A stretch of DNA of 64,000 bases from Fimenecus sp045613685 (GTDB taxonomy: Bacteria; Bacillota; Clostridia; Oscillospirales; Acutalibacteraceae). Below the pieces are notes generated by a model. The model was not told the origin of the DNA, did no database searches, and saw only the letters and a list, made by a program, of their open reading frames with translations. Shown here piece by piece: positions 8,020-15,726 of the stretch. The number at the start of each line of letters is the position of its first letter. The first letter of the stretch is position 1. Both the position numbers and the translations under genes were made by a program. The DNA lies in the NCBI GenBank assembly GCA_045613685.1, contig JAZLBL010000017.1:8587-72586 (forward strand), written 5' to 3'.

Positions 8020-9294
8020 ATGAACGAAACTTATTTCCATTCTGTTAGACTTGATGAAGAAAAATGTAAGGGTTGCGTTAGTTGTCTTAAACGTTGCCCT
8101 ACAAAAGCCATCAGAGTTAGAAACGGAAAGGCTCATATAATTTCAGAACGTTGTGTTGACTGTGGCGAATGTATAAGAATTTGTCCGCATCACGCAAAAT
8201 ATGCTGAAAAATATTCATTGAACGAAATCCTTGAATATAAATACCGAATTGCAGTGCCAGCACCATCACTTTATGGTCAGTTCAACAACCTTGAAGATAC
8301 CGACTATGTTTTAACAGGTCTTAAAAGACTCGGATTTGATGATGTTTTTGAAGTGTCAAAGGGTGCGGAGCTGGTCAGCGAAGCAACAAGAATTCTGCTT
8401 TCAATGAATAAAACAAACAAACCTATGATTTCATCAGCGTGTCCTGCTGTTGTGCGACTTATCAGAGTGCGTTTTCCAAACCTTATTGAAAATGTTGTTG
8501 ATTTGAACGCGCCTATGGAAGAAGCGGCAAGACTTGCAAGAATCAAGGCAAAACAAGAAACAGGACTTTCTGACGAAGATATCGGTGTTTTCTTTATTAC
8601 ACCTTGTACTGCGAAGATTACATCAATCAAGCAACCAATCTGTAATGGCAAATCAAATATCAATGGCGTTTTAGCGATTAAAGATATTTATCCTGTTTTG
8701 GTTAGCCAGATGGATAAAATCATCGAGCTTGAAGACTTGAAAGATTCGGGCATCATCGGTGTCAGCTGGGCGTCATCCGGTGGCGAATCCGCAGCAATTT
8801 TAAGAGAAAGACATTTGGCTGCAGATGGTATTGAAAATGTAATCAAGGTGCTTAAAGAGTTAGAAGACGAAAAACTCAATGACCTTGAATTTATCGAGCT
8901 TAATGCTTGTTCAGGCGGTTGTGTGGGTGGACCACTCACAGTTGAAAATCCATTTGTAGCAAAGGCAAGACTTCAAAGACTTCGCAAATATATGCCTATT
9001 TCTTGTAATCACCTTGAATATGACACGATTCCAAAAGAAATGTATTGGGAAAAGCCCCTTGAAGCAACCCCTTGGAAATTGGCTGACAATGTTTTTGAAG
9101 CAATGCAGAAAATGAGCGAGATTAACGAGCTTGAAAAGACCTTGCCAGGTCTTGATTGCGGAATGTGTGGCTCACCATCTTGTAGAACCTTTGCAGAAGA
9201 TGTTGTTATCGGCAAAGCAGACAGAAATGACTGTATTTTTGCAATGAAAGATAAAGAAGGCGTGGTTATTCCAAAACCATTCCGTACAGAGTAA
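8020..9294 (+). CDS. hydS: HydS-like [FeFe]-hydrogenase-family iron-sulfur protein, probably a sensor
   Basis: Order of domains in 424 residues: two [4Fe-4S] motifs at the N-terminus (CKGCVSCLKRCP, CVDCGECIRICP), an H-cluster domain, and a C-terminal iron-sulfur domain (CGMCGSPSCRTFAED...DC). The four H-cluster cysteines are present (Cys141 in SSACPAV, Cys196 in TPCTAK, Cys297 and Cys301 in NACSGGC). The Cys that shuttles protons in catalytic enzymes (TSCCP) is Ala140, and Met of MPC is Thr. Loss of the proton-shuttle Cys is known for putative sensory hydrogenases. I chose ATG 8020 for its GAGTGAT site; TTG 8002 and GTG 8011 are alternatives. The stop codon lies inside the repeat at 9291-9453. 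Confidence 0.85.
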   Translation: MNETYFHSVRLDEEKCKGCVSCLKRCPTKAIRVRNGKAHIISERCVDCGECIRICPHHAKYAEKYSLNEILEYKYRIAVPAPSLYGQFNNLEDTDYVLTGLKRLGFDDVFEVSKGAELVSEATRILLSMNKTNKPMISSACPAVVRLIRVRFPNLIENVVDLNAPMEEAARLARIKAKQETGLSDEDIGVFFITPCTAKITSIKQPICNGKSNINGVLAIKDIYPVLVSQMDKIIELEDLKDSGIIGVSWASSGGESAAILRERHLAADGIENVIKVLKELEDEKLNDLEFIELNACSGGCVGGPLTVENPFVAKARLQRLRKYMPISCNHLEYDTIPKEMYWEKPLEATPWKLADNVFEAMQKMSEINELEKTLPGLDCGMCGSPSCRTFAEDVVIGKADRNDCIFAMKDKEGVVIPKPFRTE

Positions 9295-9453
9295 CTACTG
9301 ATTGCAATCTTATGCATAATTCTTAACGGCTATTTTTCCGTCATAGCTCGTCCAAAATACTCGCCAATACACAAAGTATTGCCTCCGTTTTTTGACGGCT
9401 CTGGCAAAAAACTATCTCGTTAATATTTACGCATCGATTTTATCAGCAGTTAC
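9291..9453. repeat. 163-bp imperfect palindromic element (MITE-like) inside the HydS operon
   Basis: The ends are inverted repeats GTAACTACTGAT and ATCAGCAGTTAC (11 of 12 match). The similarity continues inward through ATGC-TAA and TTAACG segments. The centre folds as CAATAC-ACAAA-GTATTG with flanking GTCcAAAA/TTTTTTGAC arms. No protein is encoded. The left end supplies the stop codon of the hydrogenase gene. Confidence 0.7.
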
Positions 9454-9470
9454 TATTAGGAGAAAAAACA

Positions 9471-9797
9471 ATGACGATTAAAAACATAATTGAAAAATTA
9501 AATCTCAAAGTGCTCGTTGAGGGTGATATTAGCCGCGAAATCACAGGTGGATATTGTGGTGATTTACTCAGTTGGGTAATGGGTAGAGCAAGCGCAGGGG
9601 ACTGTTGGTTTACAGTAATGGGTAATATCAACGCTATTGGTGTTTGTGTTCTTGCGGACTGTGCTTGCATTGTACTTTGTGAAAACTCAACTCTTGACGA
9701 TAATGCAAAAGAACGTGCAGAAATGCAGGGCGTGTGCATTCTTTCGTCAGAAGAAAATGCTTATACTCTTGCCACAAAACTCGGTGAAATCTTATGA
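9471..9797 (+). CDS. DRTGG-domain protein, second copy
   Basis: The 108-residue soluble protein begins with TIKNIIEKLNLKVLVEGDISREI and contains GGYCGDLLSWVMGRASAGDCWFTV, which marks the short DRTGG-like proteins placed between hydrogenase and PHP genes in Clostridia. It is a distant relative of the protein at 7236. It has nine-base-spaced TTAGGAG before the ATG and overlaps the PHP gene start by four bases. Ligand and activity are unknown. It sits downstream of the palindromic element but seems still to belong to the same transcript, since no promoter or terminator is obvious between. Confidence 0.8.
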   Translation: MTIKNIIEKLNLKVLVEGDISREITGGYCGDLLSWVMGRASAGDCWFTVMGNINAIGVCVLADCACIVLCENSTLDDNAKERAEMQGVCILSSEENAYTLATKLGEIL

Positions 9798-10507
9798 AGT
9801 TAAAGTATGATTTTCATCTGCATTCGTGCTTGTCCCCTTGTGGCGATAACGATATGACACCATATAACCTTGTCAATATGGCAAAACTTATGGATTATGA
9901 TATTATCGCTCTAACAGACCATAACTCCTGTCTTAATTGTCCTGCTGCAATAAAAGCAGGGGAACAGGCGGGGATTACAGTTGTGCCCGGAATGGAACTT
10001 TGCACAGCAGAAGAAATTCATACAGTTTGTCTTTTTCCAACTCTCGAAAAAGCGTTGGAATTTTCAAAATATGTTAAAACCACAATGCCACCCATCAAAA
10101 ATGATGAGAGCATTTTCGGTAATCAATATATAATGGACGAAACCGACCAGATTTTAGGCAGTGAAGAAATACTTTTAACAACAGCGTCGGGAATAAGCAT
10201 TGACGATGTTGTGAGCGAAGTCGCAAGGTTTGATGGTGCAGTTTTCCCTGCTCACCTTGACCGTTCATCATATTCGGTGCTTTCAGTTTTGGGGTTTATG
10301 TACCCCGAAATGAATTTCACTTGTGCAGAATTTACGCATAAAGCGTATATCCCACAATATGAAGAAAAGCACGAGTTGTTAAAAGGGATGAAACATCTTC
10401 GCAATTCTGATGCCCATTATCTTGAAAATATGGTAGAGGCAAGTTGCGAAATAGATATTCCTGAATGCACAGCACAAGCAGTGGTGGATTATATATTAGG
10501 CAAATAA
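9794..10507 (+). CDS. PHP-domain metal-dependent phosphoesterase
   Basis: The 237-residue protein has the PHP motifs in order: DFHLHSCLSPCG (motif I), LTDHNSC (II), GMELCTAEE (metal Glu), FPAHLDR (III) and NSDAHYLE (IV). These residues hold a trinuclear metal site used for phosphoester hydrolysis in YciV/TrpH-type enzymes. Length is typical for stand-alone PHP proteins. It is the last gene of the HydS-like operon, which suggests turnover of a nucleotide or phosphorylated signal linked to redox sensing. That is inference. The natural substrate is unknown. Confidence 0.9.
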   Translation: MKLKYDFHLHSCLSPCGDNDMTPYNLVNMAKLMDYDIIALTDHNSCLNCPAAIKAGEQAGITVVPGMELCTAEEIHTVCLFPTLEKALEFSKYVKTTMPPIKNDESIFGNQYIMDETDQILGSEEILLTTASGISIDDVVSEVARFDGAVFPAHLDRSSYSVLSVLGFMYPEMNFTCAEFTHKAYIPQYEEKHELLKGMKHLRNSDAHYLENMVEASCEIDIPECTAQAVVDYILGK

Positions 10508-10540
10508 AAATTAAGGGACACGATTGTGTCCCTTAATTTT
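10507..10540. terminator. Bidirectional terminator
   Basis: Fifteen-pair stem AAAATTAAGGGACAC and complement with GATT loop, between the converging PHP and phosphopantetheinyl transferase genes. Confidence 0.92.
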
Positions 10541-11049
10541 TATATTCTCTCACATATTGTGAGCATATATTCATTAACTTTTTCGGTCTGAAATTCGTGG
10601 TTTTCTATGCTTAAAACGTCAATTCCTTTTTGAATTTCAATAACCCCGTTGCTGTCAATTTTGGTGTATGCTTCTTTTTTTGTCCAGATTTCATAAAAAC
10701 TGTCAGCGGTTGGGTTTTCTTCAAAAAACTCTTTTTCTTTTCCGTGGAAATATCGATTTGCAATTTTTTCAAAATTTCTGGTGTCGTCAATTCTTTCAAT
10801 GTCGATTCCAACAGGGTTTTCACTTTTGCAAACTGCAACCATATCCCCACTGTGAGAAATGCTCACAAAACAGTTGTCTGCAAAGGGTTTGTTTTGCTCA
10901 TAACGAAGTCCCATAACTCCCATATTTAAAAGCTCGGTTGCTGCTGCAATGCTCTCTTGCTTTTTGCAATGGTCTTGCACATTCTGTGGGAGCAAAGCTT
11001 TGTCATATTCAGTTTTTTCTGTTAATTTGAAGAAATAAACCGATGTCAT
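10540..11049 (-). CDS. 4'-phosphopantetheinyl transferase (Sfp/AcpT type)
   Basis: The 169-residue protein has the superfamily motifs VGIDIERI (Mg-binding Asp and Glu) and FYEIWTKKEAYTK (WxxKEAxxK). SISHSGDMVAV upstream matches the third conserved region. It transfers the phosphopantetheine arm of CoA to a carrier-protein Ser. It is short for Sfp (about 225) and longer than AcpS (about 120), as in many Clostridia. No carrier protein or synthase gene is nearby, so its partner is open. It is separated by 33 bases from the upstream M23 gene and may share its transcript. Confidence 0.88.
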   Translation of the reverse strand: MTSVYFFKLTEKTEYDKALLPQNVQDHCKKQESIAAATELLNMGVMGLRYEQNKPFADNCFVSISHSGDMVAVCKSENPVGIDIERIDDTRNFEKIANRYFHGKEKEFFEENPTADSFYEIWTKKEAYTKIDSNGVIEIQKGIDVLSIENHEFQTEKVNEYMLTICERI

Positions 11050-11082
11050 AAAATCACCGAGTTTATTTTATCATAAAGAAAA

Positions 11083-11745
11083 TTAAATATCTACACTTTT
11101 GCCCAAATAATCCGATGGGGATACAAGATTGCCGTCTTTCAACATTTCAAGGTGCAAATGTATTCCGTCGTCTTTTTCGATTGGAATTTCACCCAAAACA
11201 CCGATTTTCTCATTTGCCTTGACAGTTGCACCGGCTTTTAATGTGCTATCTTTTTGAAGTCCGCGATATTCTGCAATAATTCCGTTGTTGTGGTTGATTG
11301 TCACAACTGTGCCCCAACGAGCATCATCACGCACTTCGGTAACTTCGCCATCACAAATAGCCTTAATTGGGTCACCGAGAGTTCCGTTTATATCAACACC
11401 ATTATGAGTGCGCCAATCGTCAGTAGTCTTGTTTTTAGTAAGTTCGCCTTTTGAGTATTCTTTGCTCACTTTGTCGCCCAAAGGGAATGCATAATAGACT
11501 GATTTCGGTGCTTCTTCGGTTGTTGTGGTTATATATCTGTCATCTTGCACATTGGTGACGGGTGTATTAACCTGAATTTCTCGCTCAGTTGAGGTTTCTG
11601 TGGTGGTAGAAGTCTTAGACGGGTCTTCTGTGGGCACATTGTCTTTATTAGAAAGCCAGAATGAGAAAAGTGTTGCGCCACAAAGTGCCACGGCACAGGT
11701 TGAATAGATTGCTTTTTTAATTTTTTCTTCGTTAAACTTTTTCAA
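11083..11745 (-). CDS. M23 (LytM) peptidase, SpoIIQ-like
   Basis: The 220-residue protein has an N-terminal membrane anchor (residues 11-30), a Thr/Glu-rich linker (TSTTTETSTERE) and a C-terminal LytM domain. The zinc ligands are present: HNGVDIN and HLHLEM. The size, single anchor and short linker fit SpoIIQ, the forespore partner of SpoIIIAH, whose clostridial versions keep an intact zinc site. A general cell-wall endopeptidase is the alternative. The start is TTG at 11745, with AGAGGTG six bases upstream. An 8-bp inverted repeat lies just before this site. Confidence 0.75.
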   Translation of the reverse strand: MKKFNEEKIKKAIYSTCAVALCGATLFSFWLSNKDNVPTEDPSKTSTTTETSTEREIQVNTPVTNVQDDRYITTTTEEAPKSVYYAFPLGDKVSKEYSKGELTKNKTTDDWRTHNGVDINGTLGDPIKAICDGEVTEVRDDARWGTVVTINHNNGIIAEYRGLQKDSTLKAGATVKANEKIGVLGEIPIEKDDGIHLHLEMLKDGNLVSPSDYLGKSVDI

Positions 11746-11755
11746 TTAAAACACC

Positions 11756-11776
11756 TCTGTCAATATTTTTGACAGA
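11756..11776. promoter_or_regulatory. Inverted repeat before the SpoIIQ-like gene
   Basis: TCTGTCAA-TATTT-TTGACAGA, perfect 8-bp arms, overlapping the ribosome binding site region. It could be an operator or an mRNA hairpin that hides the site. Confidence 0.4.
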
Positions 11777-11794
11777 AATGTAATATTTATACAA

Positions 11795-11905
11795 GAAAAA
11801 ACGGACGGTTGCGGAGCCGTCCGTTTTCCGAGTATAAATACTCTGAGGGGTTGTTTGAGGATGGGGTATGCACACCAAGGTTTCCCTCGGTGCATCTTTA
11901 TAATA
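11795..11905 (-). ncRNA. Candidate small structured RNA with terminator
   Basis: Read on the minus strand, this gene-free stretch has an imperfect hairpin near GCACCGAGG...CCTTGGTGTGC, a hairpin GAGTA-TTTA-TACTC, and a final GC-rich stem ACGGACGG...CCGTCCGT followed by T6, a classical terminator. No coding frame fits. I do not recognise an Rfam family and find no convincing promoter. It may instead be only a terminator, or a leader of the SpoIIQ-like gene. The remaining intergenic DNA up to lexA is AT-rich. Confidence 0.35.
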
Positions 11906-11987
11906 ACTTAAAATTATGAAAAACCGTGAATATTCTTTTAATATTCAGAAAAAGAAATATGAACAAAAAATTTTTTTGAAAATTTAT

Positions 11988-12026
11988 CGAACAAATGTTT
12001 ACTTTTTAAAAAATATGTGTTAGAAT
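11988..12026 (+). promoter_or_regulatory. lexA promoter with LexA (SOS) box
   Basis: CGAACAAATGTTTA matches the Gram-positive LexA box (CGAAC-N4-GTTYG type). It overlaps the -35 element TTTACT, which is 17 bp from TAGAAT (12021-12026). This placement predicts autorepression. Confidence 0.85.
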
Positions 12027-12080
12027 ATAGAAAATAATTGTAAAAATTTATTTTGAATTTAAAAAATGAGGAGAATTTTT

Positions 12081-12671
12081 ATGCGCCCCATTAATGATAC
12101 ACAACAAAAAATTTATGAGTTCCTTTGTGAGCGCTCACAGTGTGGTGTTCCACCATCAGTTCGTGAAATCGGTTCTGCAGTTGGTCTTCGTTCAACATCT
12201 TCAGTTCAGGCAAATCTTGATGCACTTGAAGAAGCAGGCTATATTGAGCGCGACCCACTTTTAAAACGTTCAATCAGAGTTCTCGGTCAAGCAGAAAATA
12301 TAACAAGTGTTCCACTTTTGGGCACAGTTACAGCTGGTATGCCCATTCTCGCCGTTGAACAGATTGAAGGTTATATTCCTTATAACGGCAGAACTTCTCG
12401 TGATAAATCACTTTTCGCTTTAAAAGTTCGTGGTGAGAGTATGCTCTGGGCAGGTATTCTTGACGGCGACGTTGTAATTTGCGAAAAAACACCATATGCT
12501 ACAAATGGTGAAATCGTTGTTGCAATGATTGAAGACGAAGCAACAGTTAAAAGATTCTATAAAGAAAATGGTCATTTCAGACTTCAACCTGAAAATGATG
12601 CCTATGAGCCAATAATCACAAACGAAGTGATTATTCTCGGCAAGGTTGTTGCGCTTTATCGTTATTATTAA
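12081..12671 (+). CDS. lexA: LexA, SOS response repressor
   Basis: The 196-residue protein has an N-terminal winged helix (PSVREIGSAVGLRSTSSVQANLDALEEAGYIER). The S24 self-cleavage domain follows: cleavage site Ala85-Gly86 in TVTAGMP, catalytic Ser120 in GESM and Lys157 in EATVKRF. It represses DNA-repair genes until RecA-ssDNA filaments trigger self-cleavage. I chose ATG 12081, which has AGGAG seven bases upstream; an earlier in-frame ATG at 12066 would contain that site inside the gene. A LexA box sits on its own promoter. A terminator follows. Confidence 0.96.
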   Translation: MRPINDTQQKIYEFLCERSQCGVPPSVREIGSAVGLRSTSSVQANLDALEEAGYIERDPLLKRSIRVLGQAENITSVPLLGTVTAGMPILAVEQIEGYIPYNGRTSRDKSLFALKVRGESMLWAGILDGDVVICEKTPYATNGEIVVAMIEDEATVKRFYKENGHFRLQPENDAYEPIITNEVIILGKVVALYRYY

Positions 12672-12684
12672 GAAAAAGCAAATT

Positions 12685-12714
12685 AAAAGACGGTTCAAAT
12701 GAACCGTCTTTTTT
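12685..12714. terminator. Bidirectional terminator
   Basis: AAAAGACGGTTC-AAAT-GAACCGTCTTTT with T tract; serves lexA and the converging YfbR-like gene. Confidence 0.92.
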
Positions 12715-13301
12715 CATTTCTTCATCTGGTCGAGAGTTTTATGGAATGATGGTAAAAATTCTTTTTCAAAAATTTTCACTTCTTCCAACTCATTCTTTTG
12801 AATTGCTTTAAGAAGTTTTTCTTCTGCTTCAATAAATTCGCTGTTGCCTGCTTTTCTCTCGTCAACACATTTTAAATAGCCGCTGATTTTGTCGGCTGCT
12901 TTAACTAGTTTCCACAATTCTTTGTCTTCGTTTTTCTTCTTGAAAAGTGGCTCATAGCTTGGCAACAATTCAGGTGGCAACATAGAGAGAAGTTGCTTTG
13001 ATGCATTCTTTTCAACTGCTTTATATGCTTCTTTTGTTTCTTGGCTATAATATTTAACAGGTGTTGGCAAGTCGCCTGTGATAATCTCAGGTACATCGTG
13101 ATAAAGCCCCAAAAGTGCCGCTCTTTCACAGTTGTGATTTTTCCCTAAATACTCATTGCCGATAACTGCAAGAGCATAACAAAGTTGAGAAACTTCTGCA
13201 GAATGCTCACTCAAAGTTTCATATCTTGTGTTTCGCATCAACGCCCAACGATTTATGTATTTGGTGCGAGATGTGAAAGCAAAAAAGTCATTCTTACCCA
13301 T
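12714..13301 (-). CDS. HD-domain 5'-deoxynucleotidase, YfbR family
   Basis: The 195-residue protein has the YfbR pattern: RWALMRNTRYETLSEHSAEV (metal His), LGLYHDVPEIITGDLPTPVKYY (HD doublet plus the GDLPTPVK signature) and VKAADKISGYLKC with the last metal Asp. YfbR hydrolyses deoxynucleoside 5'-monophosphates and takes part in dNTP balance. It begins one base after the dCMP deaminase stop. Both act on deoxyribonucleotide monophosphates, so the pairing makes sense: deaminase makes dUMP while the nucleotidase trims dNMP pools. Last gene of the minus-strand operon. Confidence 0.9.
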   Translation of the reverse strand: MGKNDFFAFTSRTKYINRWALMRNTRYETLSEHSAEVSQLCYALAVIGNEYLGKNHNCERAALLGLYHDVPEIITGDLPTPVKYYSQETKEAYKAVEKNASKQLLSMLPPELLPSYEPLFKKKNEDKELWKLVKAADKISGYLKCVDERKAGNSEFIEAEEKLLKAIQKNELEEVKIFEKEFLPSFHKTLDQMKK

Positions 13302-13302
13302 T

Positions 13303-13800
13303 TTAGATGTCCTCTTCTCTGAAGCTTACTTTGAGTTCATCACGGTTGAGTTTAACTTTTGTGTATTTAACACCCGCAGCGTCAAACATTCTGCGAGATT
13401 CACGATTGTTAAGACTATCTTTATATTTATCTGAAAGGAACATAACTTCACGGATACCGCTCTGAATAATTGCCTTTGCACATTCGTTGCAAGGGAAGAG
13501 AGCAACATAGATTTTGCATCCCTTTAAGTTTCTGCCACCATTATTGAGAATTGCATTGAGCTCTGCATGGCAAACATAAGGATATTTTGTATCAAATTCG
13601 TCGCCAGTTCTGTCCCAAGGGAATTCGTCATCATCACACCCGTGTGGGAATCCATTGTAACCAACTGACATAATCTTGTTGTTGTCGTCAACAATGCAAG
13701 CACCAACCTGTGTGCTTGGGTCTTTACTTCTTCTTGCAGAAAGAAGTGCAATTCCCATAAAATATTCGTCCCATGAAATATAATCTTCTCTTTTTGCCAT
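13303..13800 (-). CDS. Deoxycytidylate (dCMP) deaminase
   Basis: The 165-residue protein has the zinc motifs HAELNAILNNGG (HAE) and PCNECAKAIIQSG (PCxxC), plus the dCMP deaminase-type region GYNGFPHGCDDDEFPWDR. It converts dCMP to dUMP, feeding thymidylate synthesis. The usual family length is 150-170. I chose ATG 13800: AAAGGTG six bases upstream lies in the 3' end of rarA, and the rarA stop ends one base before. An in-frame GTG at 13809 is possible but lacks a site. Coupled translation with rarA is likely. Confidence 0.93.
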   Translation of the reverse strand: MAKREDYISWDEYFMGIALLSARRSKDPSTQVGACIVDDNNKIMSVGYNGFPHGCDDDEFPWDRTGDEFDTKYPYVCHAELNAILNNGGRNLKGCKIYVALFPCNECAKAIIQSGIREVMFLSDKYKDSLNNRESRRMFDAAGVKYTKVKLNRDELKVSFREEDI

Positions 13801-13801
13801 G

Positions 13802-15067
13802 TTATTCACCTTTAATCCTTTTCCAATATTCTTTTGCTAATTGTTCGGTTTTGTTGTCGCCGAATTCATAATATTTTTTGTTTTTTAAATTGTCGGGGAG
13901 ATATTGCTGTTTAACCCAACGATTAGGGTAAGCGTGGGGATAGAGATAATTCTGTCCCTTTTCTTCTGCATCTTCGCCGTCAAAATGTTTGTTCTGTAAC
14001 TGACGTGGTATTTTGCCGTAATTGCCTTTTTTCACATCATCAAGAGCTGCAAAAATACCATCGTGTGCAGTATTTGATTTAGGACTTGTTGCCACAAGTA
14101 CAACTGCATCTGCTAACGGAATTGCTGCTTCGGGCATTCCAACTTGCATTGCGATATCACAAGCAGACTTTACTATTGGAATAATCTGTGGATAAGCAAG
14201 TCCCACATCTTCACTAGCACAGATAAGAAGTCTGCGGATAGCTGAAATCATATCTCCTGCTTCTAAAAGTCGTGCGAGATAATGAAGTGCTGCGTCGGGG
14301 TCAGAGCCACGCATACTCTTTTGATAAGCCGAAAGAATGTCATAATGCTCATCGCCGTTTCTGTCATAACGGAAGGTGTTTTTCTGTGTCAGACTACCTG
14401 TGTTTTCAAGTGTAATTTTTCTCTTGCCATCAACAATCGGAGCAGAGAGTACACAAAGTTCAACAAAGTTAAGTGATTTTCTCACATCACCACCACAAGC
14501 GGTTGCAATGTGCTCACAAACGCCATCTTCAATATCAAAAGGAATATCCATTTCACTTTGAAGAAACTCAAACCCACGTTTGATATTCGGCACAATATCT
14601 TCTGCTGTCACTGATTTGAATTCGAAAACAGTGCAACGAGAAAGTACCGCCGAATAAATATAAAAATATGGGTTTTCAGTAGTTGATGCGATAAGTGTGA
14701 TTTTTCCACTCTCTATGTATTCAAGCAAAGACTGTTGTTGCTTTTTGTTGAAATACTGAATCTCATCAAGATAGAGTAAAATGCCATTAGGTGCTGCAAA
14801 AGTATCAAGCTCACTGACAATGGCTTTGATATCTGCCGTGCTTGCATTTGTACCATTGATATGGTGCAGTTTTCTGTTTGTGTTTTTTGCAATAATTCTC
14901 GCAAGGGTTGTCTTGCCTGTGCCAGACGGACCATAGAAAATAAGGTTTGGCAAATAACCCGATTCAACAATGTTGCGAAGGGGCATATTTTCACCTAAAA
15001 GGTGTTTTTGACCAACCATATCGTCAATAGACTGTGGTCGCAATCTATCTGCTAAAGGTGTGGACAT
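13802..15067 (-). CDS. rarA: RarA/MgsA-type replication-associated AAA+ ATPase
   Basis: The 421-residue protein has Walker A (GPSGTGKTT near residue 46), Walker B (LLYLDEIQYF), sensor 1 (LIASTTENPYF) and the C-terminal tetramerisation region common to RarA/WRNIP1 (HYLARLLEAGDMISAIRRLLICASEDVG and PRQLQN). It acts at stalled replication forks and interacts with SSB and the clamp. Length fits. AAGGGGG precedes the ATG. It is the middle gene of an operon that also carries dNTP-pool enzymes, in line with a genome-maintenance theme. Confidence 0.95.
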   Translation of the reverse strand: MSTPLADRLRPQSIDDMVGQKHLLGENMPLRNIVESGYLPNLIFYGPSGTGKTTLARIIAKNTNRKLHHINGTNASTADIKAIVSELDTFAAPNGILLYLDEIQYFNKKQQQSLLEYIESGKITLIASTTENPYFYIYSAVLSRCTVFEFKSVTAEDIVPNIKRGFEFLQSEMDIPFDIEDGVCEHIATACGGDVRKSLNFVELCVLSAPIVDGKRKITLENTGSLTQKNTFRYDRNGDEHYDILSAYQKSMRGSDPDAALHYLARLLEAGDMISAIRRLLICASEDVGLAYPQIIPIVKSACDIAMQVGMPEAAIPLADAVVLVATSPKSNTAHDGIFAALDDVKKGNYGKIPRQLQNKHFDGEDAEEKGQNYLYPHAYPNRWVKQQYLPDNLKNKKYYEFGDNKTEQLAKEYWKRIKGE

Positions 15068-15081
15068 AATATCCCCCTTTC

Positions 15082-15726
15082 TTAAAGAATGTCTAAAATA
15101 TCCATAGCTTTTTCAACTATGTATTCAGCTTTATATTTTACGAAATCTTCTTGTGTGCCAAAACCATAAAGCACAGCACAACAAGGAAGGTTCACTGCGT
15201 GAGCACCTTCAATATCGAAACGGGTATCACCAACCATAAGAGTATTTGTGATGTCGCCACCGAGTTGCTTCATAGCGTTTTCGCAAACCATCGCTTTGCT
15301 TTCTGTTGTGTTGTCAAAGGTTGTGCCACCAAGAAAATCAAAAAACTTTTTAATATCGAGATTTTCGCAGATACTATCTACAAAATGCAAAGGCTTTGAA
15401 GATGCAGTTGCTAATTTATAACCGCGATTTTTAAGTTCTTCTAAAAGCTCATAAACACCGTCATAAAGTTTGCTTTCAAGATATCCCTTGACTCTATAAC
15501 GTTCACGATATTTTTCGGTCATTTCAACTGCATGCTCAGGGGTGAACCCGCATATCTCAGTAAAACTATAATGAAGTGGTGGACCAATGAATTGTTTCAA
15601 TAAATCTTCTGACGGAGTGCCGTGACCATAAGATTCAAAAGCATAAGTAAGACTTTTGAAAATGCCCTCTGATGAGTCGGTAAGAGTGCCGTCAAAATCG
15701 AATAAAATATATTTATAATTACTCAT
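15082..15726 (-). CDS. HAD-family phosphatase (PGP/PpaX-like)
   Basis: The 214-residue protein has HAD motif I DFDGTLTDS (nucleophile and acid/base Asp), motif II in TASSKP, and motif III/IV in MVGDTRFDIEGAHAVNLPCCAVLYGFG. The helical cap sits between motifs I and II (subfamily IA). Similar proteins are phosphoglycolate or pyrophosphate phosphatases; the sequence does not decide which. Its start overlaps the aldose epimerase stop by eight bases, so the two are co-translated, which could point to a sugar phosphate as substrate. Confidence 0.88.
   Translation of the reverse strand: MSNYKYILFDFDGTLTDSSEGIFKSLTYAFESYGHGTPSEDLLKQFIGPPLHYSFTEICGFTPEHAVEMTEKYRERYRVKGYLESKLYDGVYELLEELKNRGYKLATASSKPLHFVDSICENLDIKKFFDFLGGTTFDNTTESKAMVCENAMKQLGGDITNTLMVGDTRFDIEGAHAVNLPCCAVLYGFGTQEDFVKYKAEYIVEKAMDILDIL

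Noticed and set aside
8020..9294. Catalytic, hydrogen-producing hydrogenase
   Set aside because: The proton-shuttle Cys is Ala and no electron-transfer subunits (HydB/HydC type) are encoded nearby; the cluster is of sensor type.
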